NCBI GenBank assembly: GCA_036752465.1
Contig: DAIOSQ010000018.1
Span: 1 to 20,806 of the forward strand
Length of the DNA: 20,806 nucleotides
Source: DAIOSQ01 sp036752465
GTDB lineage: Bacteria; Pseudomonadota; Gammaproteobacteria; Legionellales; Legionellaceae
Direction: 5' to 3'
Shown: positions 1 to 8,938 of the stretch, in pieces
Position numbering within the stretch: the stretch's first letter is position 1
How the letters are laid out: each line of letters starts with the position of its first letter
Program-made: the position numbers and the translations under genes
The notes under the pieces: model-generated
Told to the model about the DNA's origin: nothing
Seen by the model: only the letters and a program-made list of their open reading frames with translations
The model's database searches: none

Positions 1-222
1 CTGACCGTGGCCGAGTGGCACCGGCTGGTAAGCTGCCGATATTTTCAAGTAGCTACGGTGATTGCGCTGATAGCTATTTTGATGCACGCCTGGATTGGCA
101 TTTGGACGGTTACTACTGATTATTTGAAATGCACAGTATTGAGAGTTTCGGTCCAGGGGTTGGTTGCATTATACATACTGGCTCAGTTTATCTGGAGTTT
201 AATGATTGTTTGGGGGCGGTGA
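1..222 (+). CDS. sdhD: Succinate dehydrogenase membrane anchor subunit SdhD (3' part)
   Basis: This is the C-terminal part of the small cytochrome b556 anchor of complex II; the gene begins left of the window and the reading frame is open from base 1. The fragment has two hydrophobic helices. It contains HAWIGIW followed by TDYLK, the SdhD signature. The histidine at nt 85-87 corresponds to the haem b axial ligand (E. coli His71), and the Asp-Tyr eleven and twelve residues later corresponds to the quinone-site pair Asp82-Tyr83. The protein ends in VWGR, like E. coli SdhD, which ends close to VWGV. The stop lies two bases before the sdhA start, so the two are almost certainly translationally coupled. 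sdhC should lie directly upstream, outside the window. The role in the inner membrane is anchoring SdhAB and passing electrons to ubiquinone. Confidence 0.95.
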   Translation: MTVAEWHRLVSCRYFQVATVIALIAILMHAWIGIWTVTTDYLKCTVLRVSVQGLVALYILAQFIWSLMIVWGR

Positions 223-224
223 TC

Positions 225-1994
225 ATGGTTTTGGCTCGTAACAAATTTGATGCAGTGATTATCGGTGCCGGTGGCGCTGGCATGAGAGCTGCCTTGCAGT
301 TAGCAAATTCAGGTTTAAAAGTGGCTTTGTTATCAAAAGTTTTCCCAACTCGTTCACATACAGTGTCTGCACAAGGAGGGGTGACGGCCGCTTTGGGCAA
401 TGCTGATGAGGATGACTGGCGGTGGCATATGTACGATACGGTCAAAGGTGCTGATTATATCGGGGATCAAGATTGCATCGAATACTTATGCAAGACTGCC
501 CCCGAAGCCGTATACGAACTTGAACATATGGGCATGCCTTTTTCACGGATGGACAATGGCAAGATTTACCAGCGGCAATTTGGTGGACAATCAAAAAACT
601 TTGGTGGCGAACAAGCTGCGCGTACTTGTGCAGCCGCAGATCGTACAGGTCATGCATTGCTGCACACCTTGTATCAACAAAATCTAAAGGCAAAGACGCA
701 TATTTTCAGCGAATGGTATGCCTTGGATTTTGTCAAAGATGTTCACGGCAGAATTGCTGGGGTTACCGCTATCTGTATCGAAACCGGTGAAGTTGTATTC
801 TTCCAATCAAGAATCTGCATGTTGGCGACAGGTGGAGCTGGCAGAATTTATCAATCGACCACTAATGCTTACATCAATACCGGTGATGGTTTTGGTATGG
901 TGCTGCGTGCTGGATTGCCTTTGCAAGATATGGAAATGTGGCAATTTCATCCTACGGGAATAGCTGGAGCAGGTACCTTAGTGACCGAAGGATGTCGTGG
1001 CGAGGGCGCATATCTTATCAATAAAAATGGTGAGCGTTTCATGGAGCGATATGCACCTCACGTCAAGGATTTAGCTTCAAGGGATGTGGTAGCACGCGCC
1101 ATGGCATTAGAACTGAGAGCAGGTAATGGTTTCGATCCACAGGGCATCGATCATGTGAAACTGAAGCTTGACCATCTTGGTGCCGATTTAATTAAGACTA
1201 GATTGCCGGGGATACGAGAGTTATCAATGAAATTTGCGGGTGTTGATCCGATTTACGAACCTATTCCGGTGGTACCCACCTGTCACTACAGTATGGGTGG
1301 TATTCCAACCAATATTCATAGCCAAGTGTTGAACAAACACAAGGGGAAGGACCTCATAGTTGAAGGATTATATGCGGTTGGTGAGTGCGCCTGTGTTTCG
1401 GTTCATGGCGCGAACCGTTTGGGTGGCAATTCATTGATTGACCTTGTGGTCTTTGGGCGCGCGGCAGCATTGCACGTAGAATCATTGTGGCACTCGAATC
1501 ATATCCCTGATATGCCTTACGTCACTGAGGATGATCTCGCTCCAGCTATGGTGCGTTATGAACGTTGGCAACAATCCAAAGATGGTGAGAAGCCAGCACA
1601 GATTTATGATGATATGCAACGTGTGATGCAGGAGGACTTTGGCGTATTTCGCACCGGGGAAGTTATGGAAAATGGGTTAAAACGTCTCGATGAGTTATCG
1701 GAACGCTTGCAACACGCACATTTGCATGATAAAAGCCAGGTGTTTAATACTGAGCGGGTGACTGTCTTGGAGTTGGAAAATTTAATGGCCACAGCTTATG
1801 CGACAGCCAAGTCTGCACTTGCGCGCACAGAAAGTCGTGGTGCACACAGTCGCGAAGACTATCCAAAACGAGATGATAAAAATTGGATAAAGCATACCCT
1901 GTATTTGCGTGAAGGGCATGCGATTGATTATCGTCCCGTGAATACTTCGCCTAAGTACATTGAGCCATTTGAGCCTAAAGAACGTGTTTACTAG
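225..1994 (+). CDS. sdhA: Succinate dehydrogenase flavoprotein subunit SdhA
   Basis: Catalytic subunit of complex II, oxidising succinate to fumarate and passing electrons to SdhB. I chose the ATG at 225, giving 589 residues against 588 in E. coli; the in-frame ATG at 129 lies inside sdhD and would add 32 unrelated residues. The FAD Rossmann motif GAGGAG is at residues 14-19. The covalent FAD histidine in RSHTVSAQGG is His45, the same number as in E. coli. Substrate and catalytic residues are visible: His242 in HPTG, Arg286 in SRDVVARA, His354 in HYSMGG and the arginine of GANRLGGN near 398. The C-terminal capping domain ends normally. The start is 2 nt after sdhD and the stop 12 nt before sdhB. 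An assembly factor of the SdhE type would be needed for flavinylation; none is encoded here. Confidence 0.98.
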   Translation: MVLARNKFDAVIIGAGGAGMRAALQLANSGLKVALLSKVFPTRSHTVSAQGGVTAALGNADEDDWRWHMYDTVKGADYIGDQDCIEYLCKTAPEAVYELEHMGMPFSRMDNGKIYQRQFGGQSKNFGGEQAARTCAAADRTGHALLHTLYQQNLKAKTHIFSEWYALDFVKDVHGRIAGVTAICIETGEVVFFQSRICMLATGGAGRIYQSTTNAYINTGDGFGMVLRAGLPLQDMEMWQFHPTGIAGAGTLVTEGCRGEGAYLINKNGERFMERYAPHVKDLASRDVVARAMALELRAGNGFDPQGIDHVKLKLDHLGADLIKTRLPGIRELSMKFAGVDPIYEPIPVVPTCHYSMGGIPTNIHSQVLNKHKGKDLIVEGLYAVGECACVSVHGANRLGGNSLIDLVVFGRAAALHVESLWHSNHIPDMPYVTEDDLAPAMVRYERWQQSKDGEKPAQIYDDMQRVMQEDFGVFRTGEVMENGLKRLDELSERLQHAHLHDKSQVFNTERVTVLELENLMATAYATAKSALARTESRGAHSREDYPKRDDKNWIKHTLYLREGHAIDYRPVNTSPKYIEPFEPKERVY

Positions 1995-2006
1995 TGAGGA
2001 CATACC

Positions 2007-2729
2007 ATGACTGATCTCAGACACTTAAGTCTCTCGATTTATCGATTCAATCCTGAAACCGACCAGAAGCCATACATGCGAGAGTATACTTTAGAGATTC
2101 CCAGGACCAGTGATCCTAAATTGTTGGTGCTTCTTGAGCGTATAAAAGCCGAGCAGGATGGAACCTTATCATACAGAAGGTCCTGTCGGGAAGGCGTGTG
2201 CGGCTCTGATGGTATGAACATCAATGGTACCAATGGCTTGGCTTGCATCACGGCGTTGTCCCATTTGAATACAGATAAAATTGTGATTCGGCCTTTGCCA
2301 GGGTTTCCTGTTTTGCGTGATCTGGTTGTCGATATGAGTCAATTTTATCAACAATATGAACGTGTTGAACCTTATTTACAGAACAGTGAGATTGAGCCAG
2401 CGCATGAACGGCTGCAATCACCCGCAGATCGTGCCAAACTTGATGGTTTGTACGAATGTATTTTATGTGCTTGTTGCACCAGTTCCTGCCCATCTTTTTG
2501 GTGGAATCCCGATAAATTTGTTGGACCAGCAGGTCTGCTGCAAGCGCAAAGATTTTTATCTGATAGCAGAGACACTGCGACTGCGTCACGCTTAGAAAAG
2601 TTACAAGATCCATTTAGCGTGTTTCGCTGTAGGAGCATTATGAATTGCAGCAATGTTTGTCCAAAAGGTTTGAACCCTTCAAAAGCGATCAGTGAAATTC
2701 GCAAACAGATGTTAACAAGAGAAACTTAA
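2007..2729 (+). CDS. sdhB: Succinate dehydrogenase iron-sulfur subunit SdhB
   Basis: Electron-transfer subunit of complex II, 240 residues (E. coli 238). Three cluster sites are visible. The [2Fe-2S] site is Cys60, Cys65, Asp68 and Cys80; the aspartate in GSDG replaces a cysteine just as in E. coli SdhB. The [4Fe-4S] site is Cys151, Cys154, Cys157 and Cys161 in CILCACCTSSCP. The [3Fe-4S] site uses Cys208, Cys214 and Cys218 in CRSIMNCSNVCP. The FWWNPDKF segment at 164-171 carries the tryptophan used for ubiquinone binding in the E. coli enzyme. The ATG follows a GTGAGGA ribosome binding site. It is followed by a 94-nt gap before sucA, the largest in this operon. Confidence 0.98.
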   Translation: MTDLRHLSLSIYRFNPETDQKPYMREYTLEIPRTSDPKLLVLLERIKAEQDGTLSYRRSCREGVCGSDGMNINGTNGLACITALSHLNTDKIVIRPLPGFPVLRDLVVDMSQFYQQYERVEPYLQNSEIEPAHERLQSPADRAKLDGLYECILCACCTSSCPSFWWNPDKFVGPAGLLQAQRFLSDSRDTATASRLEKLQDPFSVFRCRSIMNCSNVCPKGLNPSKAISEIRKQMLTRET

Positions 2730-2746
2730 GCGTAACAGTGGGCCGG

Positions 2747-2815
2747 CTCCATCGTCGGTTAATGATAGCGTTTGATTATTTTTCCAAGAAAATGCGGTAT
2801 TCGCCCGCGATGGAG
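2747..2815 (+). promoter_or_regulatory. Inverted repeat that can mask the sucA ribosome binding site
   Basis: CTCCATCG at 2747-2754 is the exact reverse complement of CGATGGAG at 2808-2815. The right arm contains GGAG (2812-2815), which is the Shine-Dalgarno sequence of sucA, 8 nt before its ATG. A smaller nested hairpin, TTTTC/GAAAA, lies at 2780-2792. If the long-range stem forms in the mRNA it would hide the sucA start site and set SucA output relative to SdhB. The loop is long (53 nt), so the structure may be weak. No strong promoter is seen in the gap. The inverted repeat is observed; its function is inference. Confidence 0.4.
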
Positions 2816-2823
2816 ATCAATAA

Positions 2824-5628
2824 ATGAGTAGTGATGATCTACGAAAACAATGGTATTTGAGTTATTTGTCAGGCAGTAATATGTCGTATGTAGACGGCTT
2901 ATATGAAGATTATATCCAAAATCCTGATGCAGTTTCTGCCGATTGGCGCGCTTGCTTTCAAGCGCTCCCCGCAGTCAATGGCGAGGCGCAAGAGGTATCT
3001 CATCAAGCAGTGCGCGAGTATTTTTTAAAAAATGCGCAAAAAAGAAATACCAATAATTCTGGTAAAGCGGATAAGCAAGCTGATGTCACGCGCTACATCG
3101 ATGCATTTCGTATGATGGGTCATCAAGCAGCTACTCTAGACCCACTAGCGATGGCCCCGCGATCACCCTTGCAAGCGTTACAGCCAGAATACTATCAATT
3201 GGGCGCGGACGACAAACATGATTACTTTTCAGCGGGCTCTGATTTTTCCTCGGAGTTAATGACCCTAGATGCAATTACCCAAGCTGTCCATGATACCTAC
3301 TGTGGCAACATTGGCATTGAGTATATGCATATTGGCGATCCGGCCGAAGTCAATTGGTTCAAAGAAAAAATGGAGTCTAGCCGCGGACACAGCAGTATTT
3401 CAGCGGAGAAAAAAAGAAAAGTTTTAGCTGATTTAATTGCCACAGATGGTTTGGAACGATACTTGGCTACACGGTATGTTGGGCAGAAGCGCTTTTCGGT
3501 TGAAGGTGCGGATGCGCTAATTCCTATGCTGAATGAAATCATCCAGTTAAGTGGTCACGCGGGTGTCAAAGAAACCTTGGTTGGCATGGCGCATCGAGGC
3601 CGTCTGAATGCAATGATCAATGTCTTTGGCAAGGCGCCAAAAGAATTGTTTAGCGAGTTCGAAGGTAAAGAGAACCACGAAAGAACAGGTGATGTCAAAT
3701 ACCATCTTGGTTTTTCTGCTAATTTGCGCACCGATAGTGGCGCTGTTGTGCGCGCGATGTTGGCATTCAATCCTTCTCATCTTGAAATTATCGGGCCAGT
3801 TGTAGAGGGTGCGGTGCGATCGCGGTTGCGTCGTCTCGATGATTTAGTGGAAAAAAATCAGGTGCTTCCAGTCATTATTCATGGTGATGCAGCGTTTGCA
3901 GGCCAGGGCGTAGTGATGGAAACATTCAACTTTTCTCAGGCGCGAGGTTACTGTACGGGTGGAACATTGCATATTGTGACCAATAATCAGATAGGGTTCA
4001 CCACCAGCGATCCTGCAGACGCACGATCGACACTATACTGTACTGATATTGCGAAAATGGTGCAAGCTCCCGTGTTGCATGTTAATGGTGATGATCCAGA
4101 GGCAGTTATTTTCGCGACTCAAATTGCTTTTGAGTATCGGATGAAATTTAAACGCGATATTGTGATTGATGTGGTTTGCTACCGTCGCAATGGTCATAAC
4201 GAAGCGGATGAACCTTCCATAACTCAACCACTGATGTATCAAAAAATCAAACAGATGCGGCCCCTGCGTGAAATTTATGCGGATAAATTGCTGCAGGAAG
4301 GGATTGTTACGCAAGCAGACATTGATCAGCAAATAGAAGCATATCGAGATAAGCTTGATAACAATCAAATCATTGTAGCAACCGCGGATGACTATAGGGT
4401 CCAAGTAGAAGAAGATTGGTCCGATTATGTCGGGGCAAAGTGGACAGATCTGGTTGACACGGCAGTCGCAGAGAAAATATTGGATGAATTGTCTGAGAAA
4501 TTGCTGACCTTACCTGCCGGTTTTACTTTGCACCCAGTCGTAAAAAAAATCATGGAAGATCGTGAAAAGATGATGCTAGGAGAACTGCCCCTCAATTGGG
4601 GGTATGCAGAAACTATGGCCTATGCTACCTTGCTGCACCAAGGGTTTCATGTGCGCTTATCTGGGCAAGATTGTCAACGTGGTACCTTTGCTCATCGACA
4701 TGCCGTGCTACATGATCAAAAAACTGGCGTCACACATACACCATTAGATCAAGTAGTTATTTCTCCCAGTAAGCCTTTCAGTGTCATAGACTCCGTGCTT
4801 TCTGAAGAAGCTGTCTTGGCCTTTGAGTATGGTTATGCTTCTTCAGAGCCATCAACCTTAACCCTTTGGGAAGCACAATTTGGTGACTTTGCCAATGGTG
4901 CACAAGTGGTTATTGATCAGTTTATAAGTTCAGGTGAGCAAAAATGGGGACACCTTTGCGGTCTAGTCATGCTCTTGCCTCATGGCTATGAAGGACAGGG
5001 ACCAGAGCATTCTTCTGCACGTTTGGAGCGCTACATGCAGCTATGTGCCCAACAAAATATTCAAGTCTGCGTGCCCACGACACCAGCACAAATGTTTCAT
5101 CTGTTAAGACGGCAACTCTTGCGCAAATTTAGAAAACCCCTGATTGTCATGACACCCAAGAGTTTATTGCGCCATAAATTGGCAGTTTCTAACAAAATGG
5201 ATTTGGTTAAAGGCGCATTCCAAGTGGTTATTCCTGAAGTTGATGCTATCGATGTGCAAAAAGTAACACGATTGATCCTTTGCTCAGGAAAGGTATATTA
5301 TGACTTGTTACAAAAACGGCGGGATGACAATCTTAGTCATGTGGCAATTGTCCGTATCGAGCAACTTTACCCTTTTCCAAAGAAGGCGCTGCGACAACTG
5401 CTCACTGCCTATGCGCATGTTAAAAAAATCATTTGGTGTCAAGAGGAGCCACAGAATCAAGGCGTGTGGTTTTCTTCGCAACATAACATCCTGGATTGCT
5501 TAGGTGTAGATCAGACCTTATCATACGCAGGTAGAGATTTCGCTGCGGCGCCTGCGGTGGGTAGTATGTATTTGCACGTTCGTCAGCAAGCCGTGTTGAT
5601 AGAGCAGGCTTTAGTAGAAGATAATTAA
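2824..5628 (+). CDS. sucA: 2-oxoglutarate dehydrogenase E1 component SucA
   Basis: Thiamine-diphosphate-dependent decarboxylase of the 2-oxoglutarate dehydrogenase complex, 934 residues (E. coli 933). The N-terminal segment with LSGSNMSYVDGLYEDY is the part that docks E1 to the E2 core in this family. Active-site histidines are found in GMAHRGRLN (about residue 257) and HLGFS (about residue 294), matching E. coli His260 and His298. The thiamine-diphosphate motif starts at GDAAFAGQG near residue 356 and ends at NNQIGFTT. The conserved CYRRNGHNEADEP block and the C-terminal transketolase-like pyrimidine and C-terminal domains are intact (for example EAQFGDFANGAQ). sucB follows after 22 nt. The complex makes succinyl-CoA for the sucCD product encoded downstream. 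Confidence 0.98.
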   Translation: MSSDDLRKQWYLSYLSGSNMSYVDGLYEDYIQNPDAVSADWRACFQALPAVNGEAQEVSHQAVREYFLKNAQKRNTNNSGKADKQADVTRYIDAFRMMGHQAATLDPLAMAPRSPLQALQPEYYQLGADDKHDYFSAGSDFSSELMTLDAITQAVHDTYCGNIGIEYMHIGDPAEVNWFKEKMESSRGHSSISAEKKRKVLADLIATDGLERYLATRYVGQKRFSVEGADALIPMLNEIIQLSGHAGVKETLVGMAHRGRLNAMINVFGKAPKELFSEFEGKENHERTGDVKYHLGFSANLRTDSGAVVRAMLAFNPSHLEIIGPVVEGAVRSRLRRLDDLVEKNQVLPVIIHGDAAFAGQGVVMETFNFSQARGYCTGGTLHIVTNNQIGFTTSDPADARSTLYCTDIAKMVQAPVLHVNGDDPEAVIFATQIAFEYRMKFKRDIVIDVVCYRRNGHNEADEPSITQPLMYQKIKQMRPLREIYADKLLQEGIVTQADIDQQIEAYRDKLDNNQIIVATADDYRVQVEEDWSDYVGAKWTDLVDTAVAEKILDELSEKLLTLPAGFTLHPVVKKIMEDREKMMLGELPLNWGYAETMAYATLLHQGFHVRLSGQDCQRGTFAHRHAVLHDQKTGVTHTPLDQVVISPSKPFSVIDSVLSEEAVLAFEYGYASSEPSTLTLWEAQFGDFANGAQVVIDQFISSGEQKWGHLCGLVMLLPHGYEGQGPEHSSARLERYMQLCAQQNIQVCVPTTPAQMFHLLRRQLLRKFRKPLIVMTPKSLLRHKLAVSNKMDLVKGAFQVVIPEVDAIDVQKVTRLILCSGKVYYDLLQKRRDDNLSHVAIVRIEQLYPFPKKALRQLLTAYAHVKKIIWCQEEPQNQGVWFSSQHNILDCLGVDQTLSYAGRDFAAAPAVGSMYLHVRQQAVLIEQALVEDN

Positions 5629-5650
5629 TCATTATGAAGAAGGTATCCTT

Positions 5651-6847
5651 ATGTCAACAGAAGTGAAAGTGCCCGTTTTACCTGAATCGGTTGCTGATGC
5701 AACGATTGCGACATGGCATAAAAAAATAGGTGATGCGGTAACGCGAGATGAGAATATTTTAGATTTGGAAACCGATAAGGTGGTTCTTGAAGTGCCTGCT
5801 CCAGCTGACGGAGTGTTGCAAGATATATATTTTCATGAAGGCGATGTGGTTAAAGCAGGACAACTTTTAGCCCTTATTGCTGCGGGTGAGAGCACGCATC
5901 CTACGCCTGTTGTGTCGGCTCAGTCCGCAGCGCTAAAAGCAGCTGAGGAGGTGGTGGTAACAGCACCATCTGTTCGCCGCTTGATGGCCGAACATGATAT
6001 CCCATCACAGAAAATTAAGGGTACAGGCAAGGAGGGGCGTATCACCAAAGAGGATGTGGAATCTTTTATAGAGAGCAATCGTAGCCAAACAAGTACGGTT
6101 TCCTCTGCGATTACCGCTCAGCCTACCGCTGGACTTTCAGTGAGTAGTCGTGAAGAGCGACGCGTACCCATGTCCAGATTGCGAGCAAAAGTTGCGGAGC
6201 GTTTGCTGCAAGCCCAGCACAATTCAGCGATGTTGACCACATTTAATGAGGTTAATTTAAAAGCAGTGATTGATATTCGTACGCAGTACAAAGATATTTT
6301 TGAGAAAAAACATCAAGTAAAGCTTGGTTTTATGTCATTTTTTAGTAAAGCGGTGGTTGAATCATTAAAAAAATTCCCCGCGGTGAATGCTTCGATTGAT
6401 GGAGCAGATATTGTCTATCATGGTTATTATGATATCGGTATTGCAGTTTCCACCGAAAGAGGTTTGGTGGTGCCCGTGCTACGGGATGTTGATACCCTTA
6501 GTTTGGCGGAAATCGAGCTTGCTATTGCTGACTCAGCCAATCGAGCGCGTGTGGGTAAACTTTCTATAGAGGAAATGCAAGGAGGAACCTTTACTATCAC
6601 GAATGGTGGAGTATTCGGTTCGTTACTGGCAACTCCTATCATCAATCCACCCCAAACAGCCATCTTAGGTATGCATAAAATCCAAGAGCGTGCGGTTGTT
6701 GAACAAGGCCAAATTGTCATCAGGCCTATGATGTACCTGGCTTTATCTTATGACCATCGCTTGATCGACGGCAAAGACTCAGTCCAATTTCTAGTGAGCG
6801 TGAAGGAGTTTTTAGAAGATCCTGCACGCCTATTACTCAATGTTTAG
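5651..6847 (+). CDS. sucB: 2-oxoglutarate dehydrogenase E2, dihydrolipoamide succinyltransferase
   Basis: Core of the 2-oxoglutarate dehydrogenase complex, transferring succinyl groups from the lipoyl arm to CoA. It has 398 residues and the normal three-part order. A single lipoyl domain covers residues 1-75, with the modified lysine Lys43 in DLETDKVVLEV. A peripheral subunit-binding domain follows at about 105-145 (APSVRRLMAEHDIP through GKEGRITKEDV). After a short flexible linker comes the catalytic acetyltransferase-type domain from about 170 to the end. The active-site motif SYDHRLIDGKD places the catalytic histidine at 369 and the aspartate at 373. GAAGAAGG at 5636-5643 is the ribosome binding site. 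The subunit-binding domain implies that an E3 (Lpd) partner exists, but its gene is not in this operon. Confidence 0.98.
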   Translation: MSTEVKVPVLPESVADATIATWHKKIGDAVTRDENILDLETDKVVLEVPAPADGVLQDIYFHEGDVVKAGQLLALIAAGESTHPTPVVSAQSAALKAAEEVVVTAPSVRRLMAEHDIPSQKIKGTGKEGRITKEDVESFIESNRSQTSTVSSAITAQPTAGLSVSSREERRVPMSRLRAKVAERLLQAQHNSAMLTTFNEVNLKAVIDIRTQYKDIFEKKHQVKLGFMSFFSKAVVESLKKFPAVNASIDGADIVYHGYYDIGIAVSTERGLVVPVLRDVDTLSLAEIELAIADSANRARVGKLSIEEMQGGTFTITNGGVFGSLLATPIINPPQTAILGMHKIQERAVVEQGQIVIRPMMYLALSYDHRLIDGKDSVQFLVSVKEFLEDPARLLLNV

Positions 6848-6862
6848 TGAAGGCAAATACCC

Positions 6863-8023
6863 ATGAATATACATGAATATCAAGCAAAAGAGTTATTGTC
6901 TAAATATGATCTGCACGTACCAAATGGCGGAGTGGCCCATAACAGTGAAGAAGCTTGTCGTATTGCAGCGCAATTGCAGACGGAACGATGGGTGGTTAAA
7001 GCGCAGGTACATGCCGGTGGCAGAGGTAAGGCTGGTGGTGTGAAATTGGTTTCCAATCAAGCAGAGCTTGTAGAGTACGTCGATGCTATTTTAAATACCC
7101 GACTGGTTACATATCAAACAGACGCCCAAGGGCAACCGGTTAACTCTGTCTTGGTTGAAGAAACTTGCGATATTGCGCAGGAACTATATTTAAGCGTCAT
7201 TGTTGATCGTAGCAGCAAGAGGGTTGTGATCATTGCGTCCACCGAAGGGGGCGTGGAAATTGAAAAAGTGGCTGCAGAAACGCCAGAAAAAATTTTCAGA
7301 ATGATTGTTGATCCCATGTTGGGCGTGATGCCGTATCAAGGTCGAGATTTAGCTTTTCGCTTGGGATTAAAAGATGATGCCATCCGACAATTTACTCAGC
7401 TGGTGATTAATGTTGGTAAGATGTTTATCGACTGTGATCTGAGTATGTTGGAAATCAATCCATTGGTTATCAATCGAAATAACCAATTGGTGTGTCTGGA
7501 TGGCAAAATAACTTTAGATACCAATGCATTATTTCGACAACCAAAACTAAAAGGGCTGCGTGATCTATCGCAAGAAGATGAACGTGAAAATCTTGCCACA
7601 GAATGGGAACTTAATTACATCCCATTGGATGGCGAGATCGGCTGTATGGTGAATGGTGCTGGACTTGCTATGGCAACTATGGATGTTATTAAATTACACG
7701 ATGGCAATCCTGCGAATTTTTTAGATGTGGGTGGTGGCGCAACTGCGGAGCGTGTGCGTGAGGCGTTTAAAATAATTTTGTCAGATCACCATGTCAAAGG
7801 TATTCTGGTGAATATTTTTGGTGGGATTGTCCGTTGTGATTTGATTGCGGAGGGTATTTTATCTGCGGTTAAAGAAGTCAAGGTGACAATACCTGTGGTA
7901 GTTCGTCTTGAAGGCAATAATGCACAATTAGGGATTGATCTTCTCAATCGAAGTGATTTAAATGTCATCGCGGCAAACAGCTTAACCGACGCTGCAAAAA
8001 AGATTGTCGCAGCAGTTCGTTGA
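6863..8023 (+). CDS. sucC: Succinyl-CoA synthetase beta subunit SucC
   Basis: Nucleotide-binding subunit of succinyl-CoA synthetase, which turns succinyl-CoA into succinate with ATP or GTP formation. It has 386 residues (E. coli 388). The protein opens with MNIHEYQAKELL, the conserved family start. The ATP-grasp domain covers about residues 1-235, with the glycine-rich segment GGRGKAGG near 51-58 and EINPLV near 195. The C-terminal CoA-ligase domain contains VNGAGLAMATMD, FLDVGGGA and VNIFGGIVRCD (near 322), the power-helix region that meets the phosphohistidine of SucD. It starts 15 nt after sucB with AAGG 9 nt ahead of the ATG. Confidence 0.98.
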   Translation: MNIHEYQAKELLSKYDLHVPNGGVAHNSEEACRIAAQLQTERWVVKAQVHAGGRGKAGGVKLVSNQAELVEYVDAILNTRLVTYQTDAQGQPVNSVLVEETCDIAQELYLSVIVDRSSKRVVIIASTEGGVEIEKVAAETPEKIFRMIVDPMLGVMPYQGRDLAFRLGLKDDAIRQFTQLVINVGKMFIDCDLSMLEINPLVINRNNQLVCLDGKITLDTNALFRQPKLKGLRDLSQEDERENLATEWELNYIPLDGEIGCMVNGAGLAMATMDVIKLHDGNPANFLDVGGGATAERVREAFKIILSDHHVKGILVNIFGGIVRCDLIAEGILSAVKEVKVTIPVVVRLEGNNAQLGIDLLNRSDLNVIAANSLTDAAKKIVAAVR

Positions 8024-8050
8024 TGCACTATTTATTATGTGAGGCCGATT

Positions 8051-8923
8051 ATGAGTATATTAGTTAATAGCAACACGAAGGTTATTTGCCAGGGATTTAC
8101 AGGAAAACAAGGTACATTGCATACTGAGCAAGCAATTGAATATGGCACTAAGATGGTTGGTGGTGTGACGCCAGGCAAAGGAGGCCAAACTCACTTAGGT
8201 TTGCCTGTATATGATACTGTACTACAAGCGGCAGAAGAAACAGGAGCCGATGCGACCGTTATTTACGTGCCAGCACCTTTTTGCAAAGATTCAATTATCG
8301 AGGCAGCTGATGCAGGTATTAAGCTGATTGTTTGCATCACTGAAGGTGTACCTGTGTTGGATATGCTGCAAGTAAAAGCTTTTCTAGACACTACAGACAG
8401 TCTATTAATTGGCCCAAATTGTCCCGGTATCATTACGCCTGGTGAATGCAAAATCGGTATCATGCCTGGTTATATCCATAAGCCCGGGCGCGTAGGCATT
8501 GTCTCGCGCTCCGGTACTCTGACTTACGAAGCCGTGAAGCAGATGACAGACACAGGATTTGGCGAAAGTACGTGTGTTGGTATTGGTGGAGACCCTATTC
8601 ATGGGTTGAGCTTTATCGATGTGTTGGGCTTTTTCGAAAAGGATCCACAGACCGAGGCTATTATTCTGGTAGGTGAAATTGGTGGCTCAGCAGAAGAAGA
8701 AGCTGCCGAATTTATCCAAGCACATGTTCGCAAACCTGTGGTCGCATATATCGCAGGTGTGACCGCACCACCAGGCAAACGTATGGGGCACGCTGGAGCG
8801 ATTATTTCTGGAGGCAAAGGCACAGCCGCGGAAAAATTTAAAGCGTTGCATGCAGCTGGTGTGAAAACGGTTAAGTCTCCAGCTGACTTGGCAGTTGCTG
8901 TCGCAGAGGTGACCGGTTGGTAA
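8051..8923 (+). CDS. sucD: Succinyl-CoA synthetase alpha subunit SucD
   Basis: CoA-binding and phosphohistidine-carrying subunit, 290 residues (E. coli 289). I chose the ATG at 8051: the in-frame GTG at 8039 overlaps the GTGAGG ribosome binding site and would add only four residues. The CoA-binding fold includes GFTGKQGT and VGGVTPGKGG within the first 45 residues. GPNCPG and SRSGTLTYE are the conserved mid-protein motifs. The phosphorylated histidine is His247 in GHAGAIISGGKGTA. It forms a heterotetramer with SucC, 27 nt upstream. pdxH begins 15 nt downstream, so the transcript very probably continues. Confidence 0.98.
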   Translation: MSILVNSNTKVICQGFTGKQGTLHTEQAIEYGTKMVGGVTPGKGGQTHLGLPVYDTVLQAAEETGADATVIYVPAPFCKDSIIEAADAGIKLIVCITEGVPVLDMLQVKAFLDTTDSLLIGPNCPGIITPGECKIGIMPGYIHKPGRVGIVSRSGTLTYEAVKQMTDTGFGESTCVGIGGDPIHGLSFIDVLGFFEKDPQTEAIILVGEIGGSAEEEAAEFIQAHVRKPVVAYIAGVTAPPGKRMGHAGAIISGGKGTAAEKFKALHAAGVKTVKSPADLAVAVAEVTGW

Positions 8924-8938
8924 TAAGTTGGGGGCAGC

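Noticed and set aside
129..224. Longer sdhA start at 129
   Set aside because: The extra 32 residues overlap the end of sdhD in another frame and resemble no SdhA. The ATG at 225 gives the family length and E. coli residue numbering for His45, His242, Arg286 and His354.
2372..2704. Open frames of 60-170 codons antisense to sdhB, sucD, the DUF945 gene and other strongly coding genes
   Set aside because: They lie fully opposite conserved genes, have no ribosome binding sites or recognisable domains, and look like codon-bias shadows.
8039..8050. GTG start for sucD
   Set aside because: It lies on the ribosome binding site of the ATG at 8051, which gives the standard protein N-terminus.
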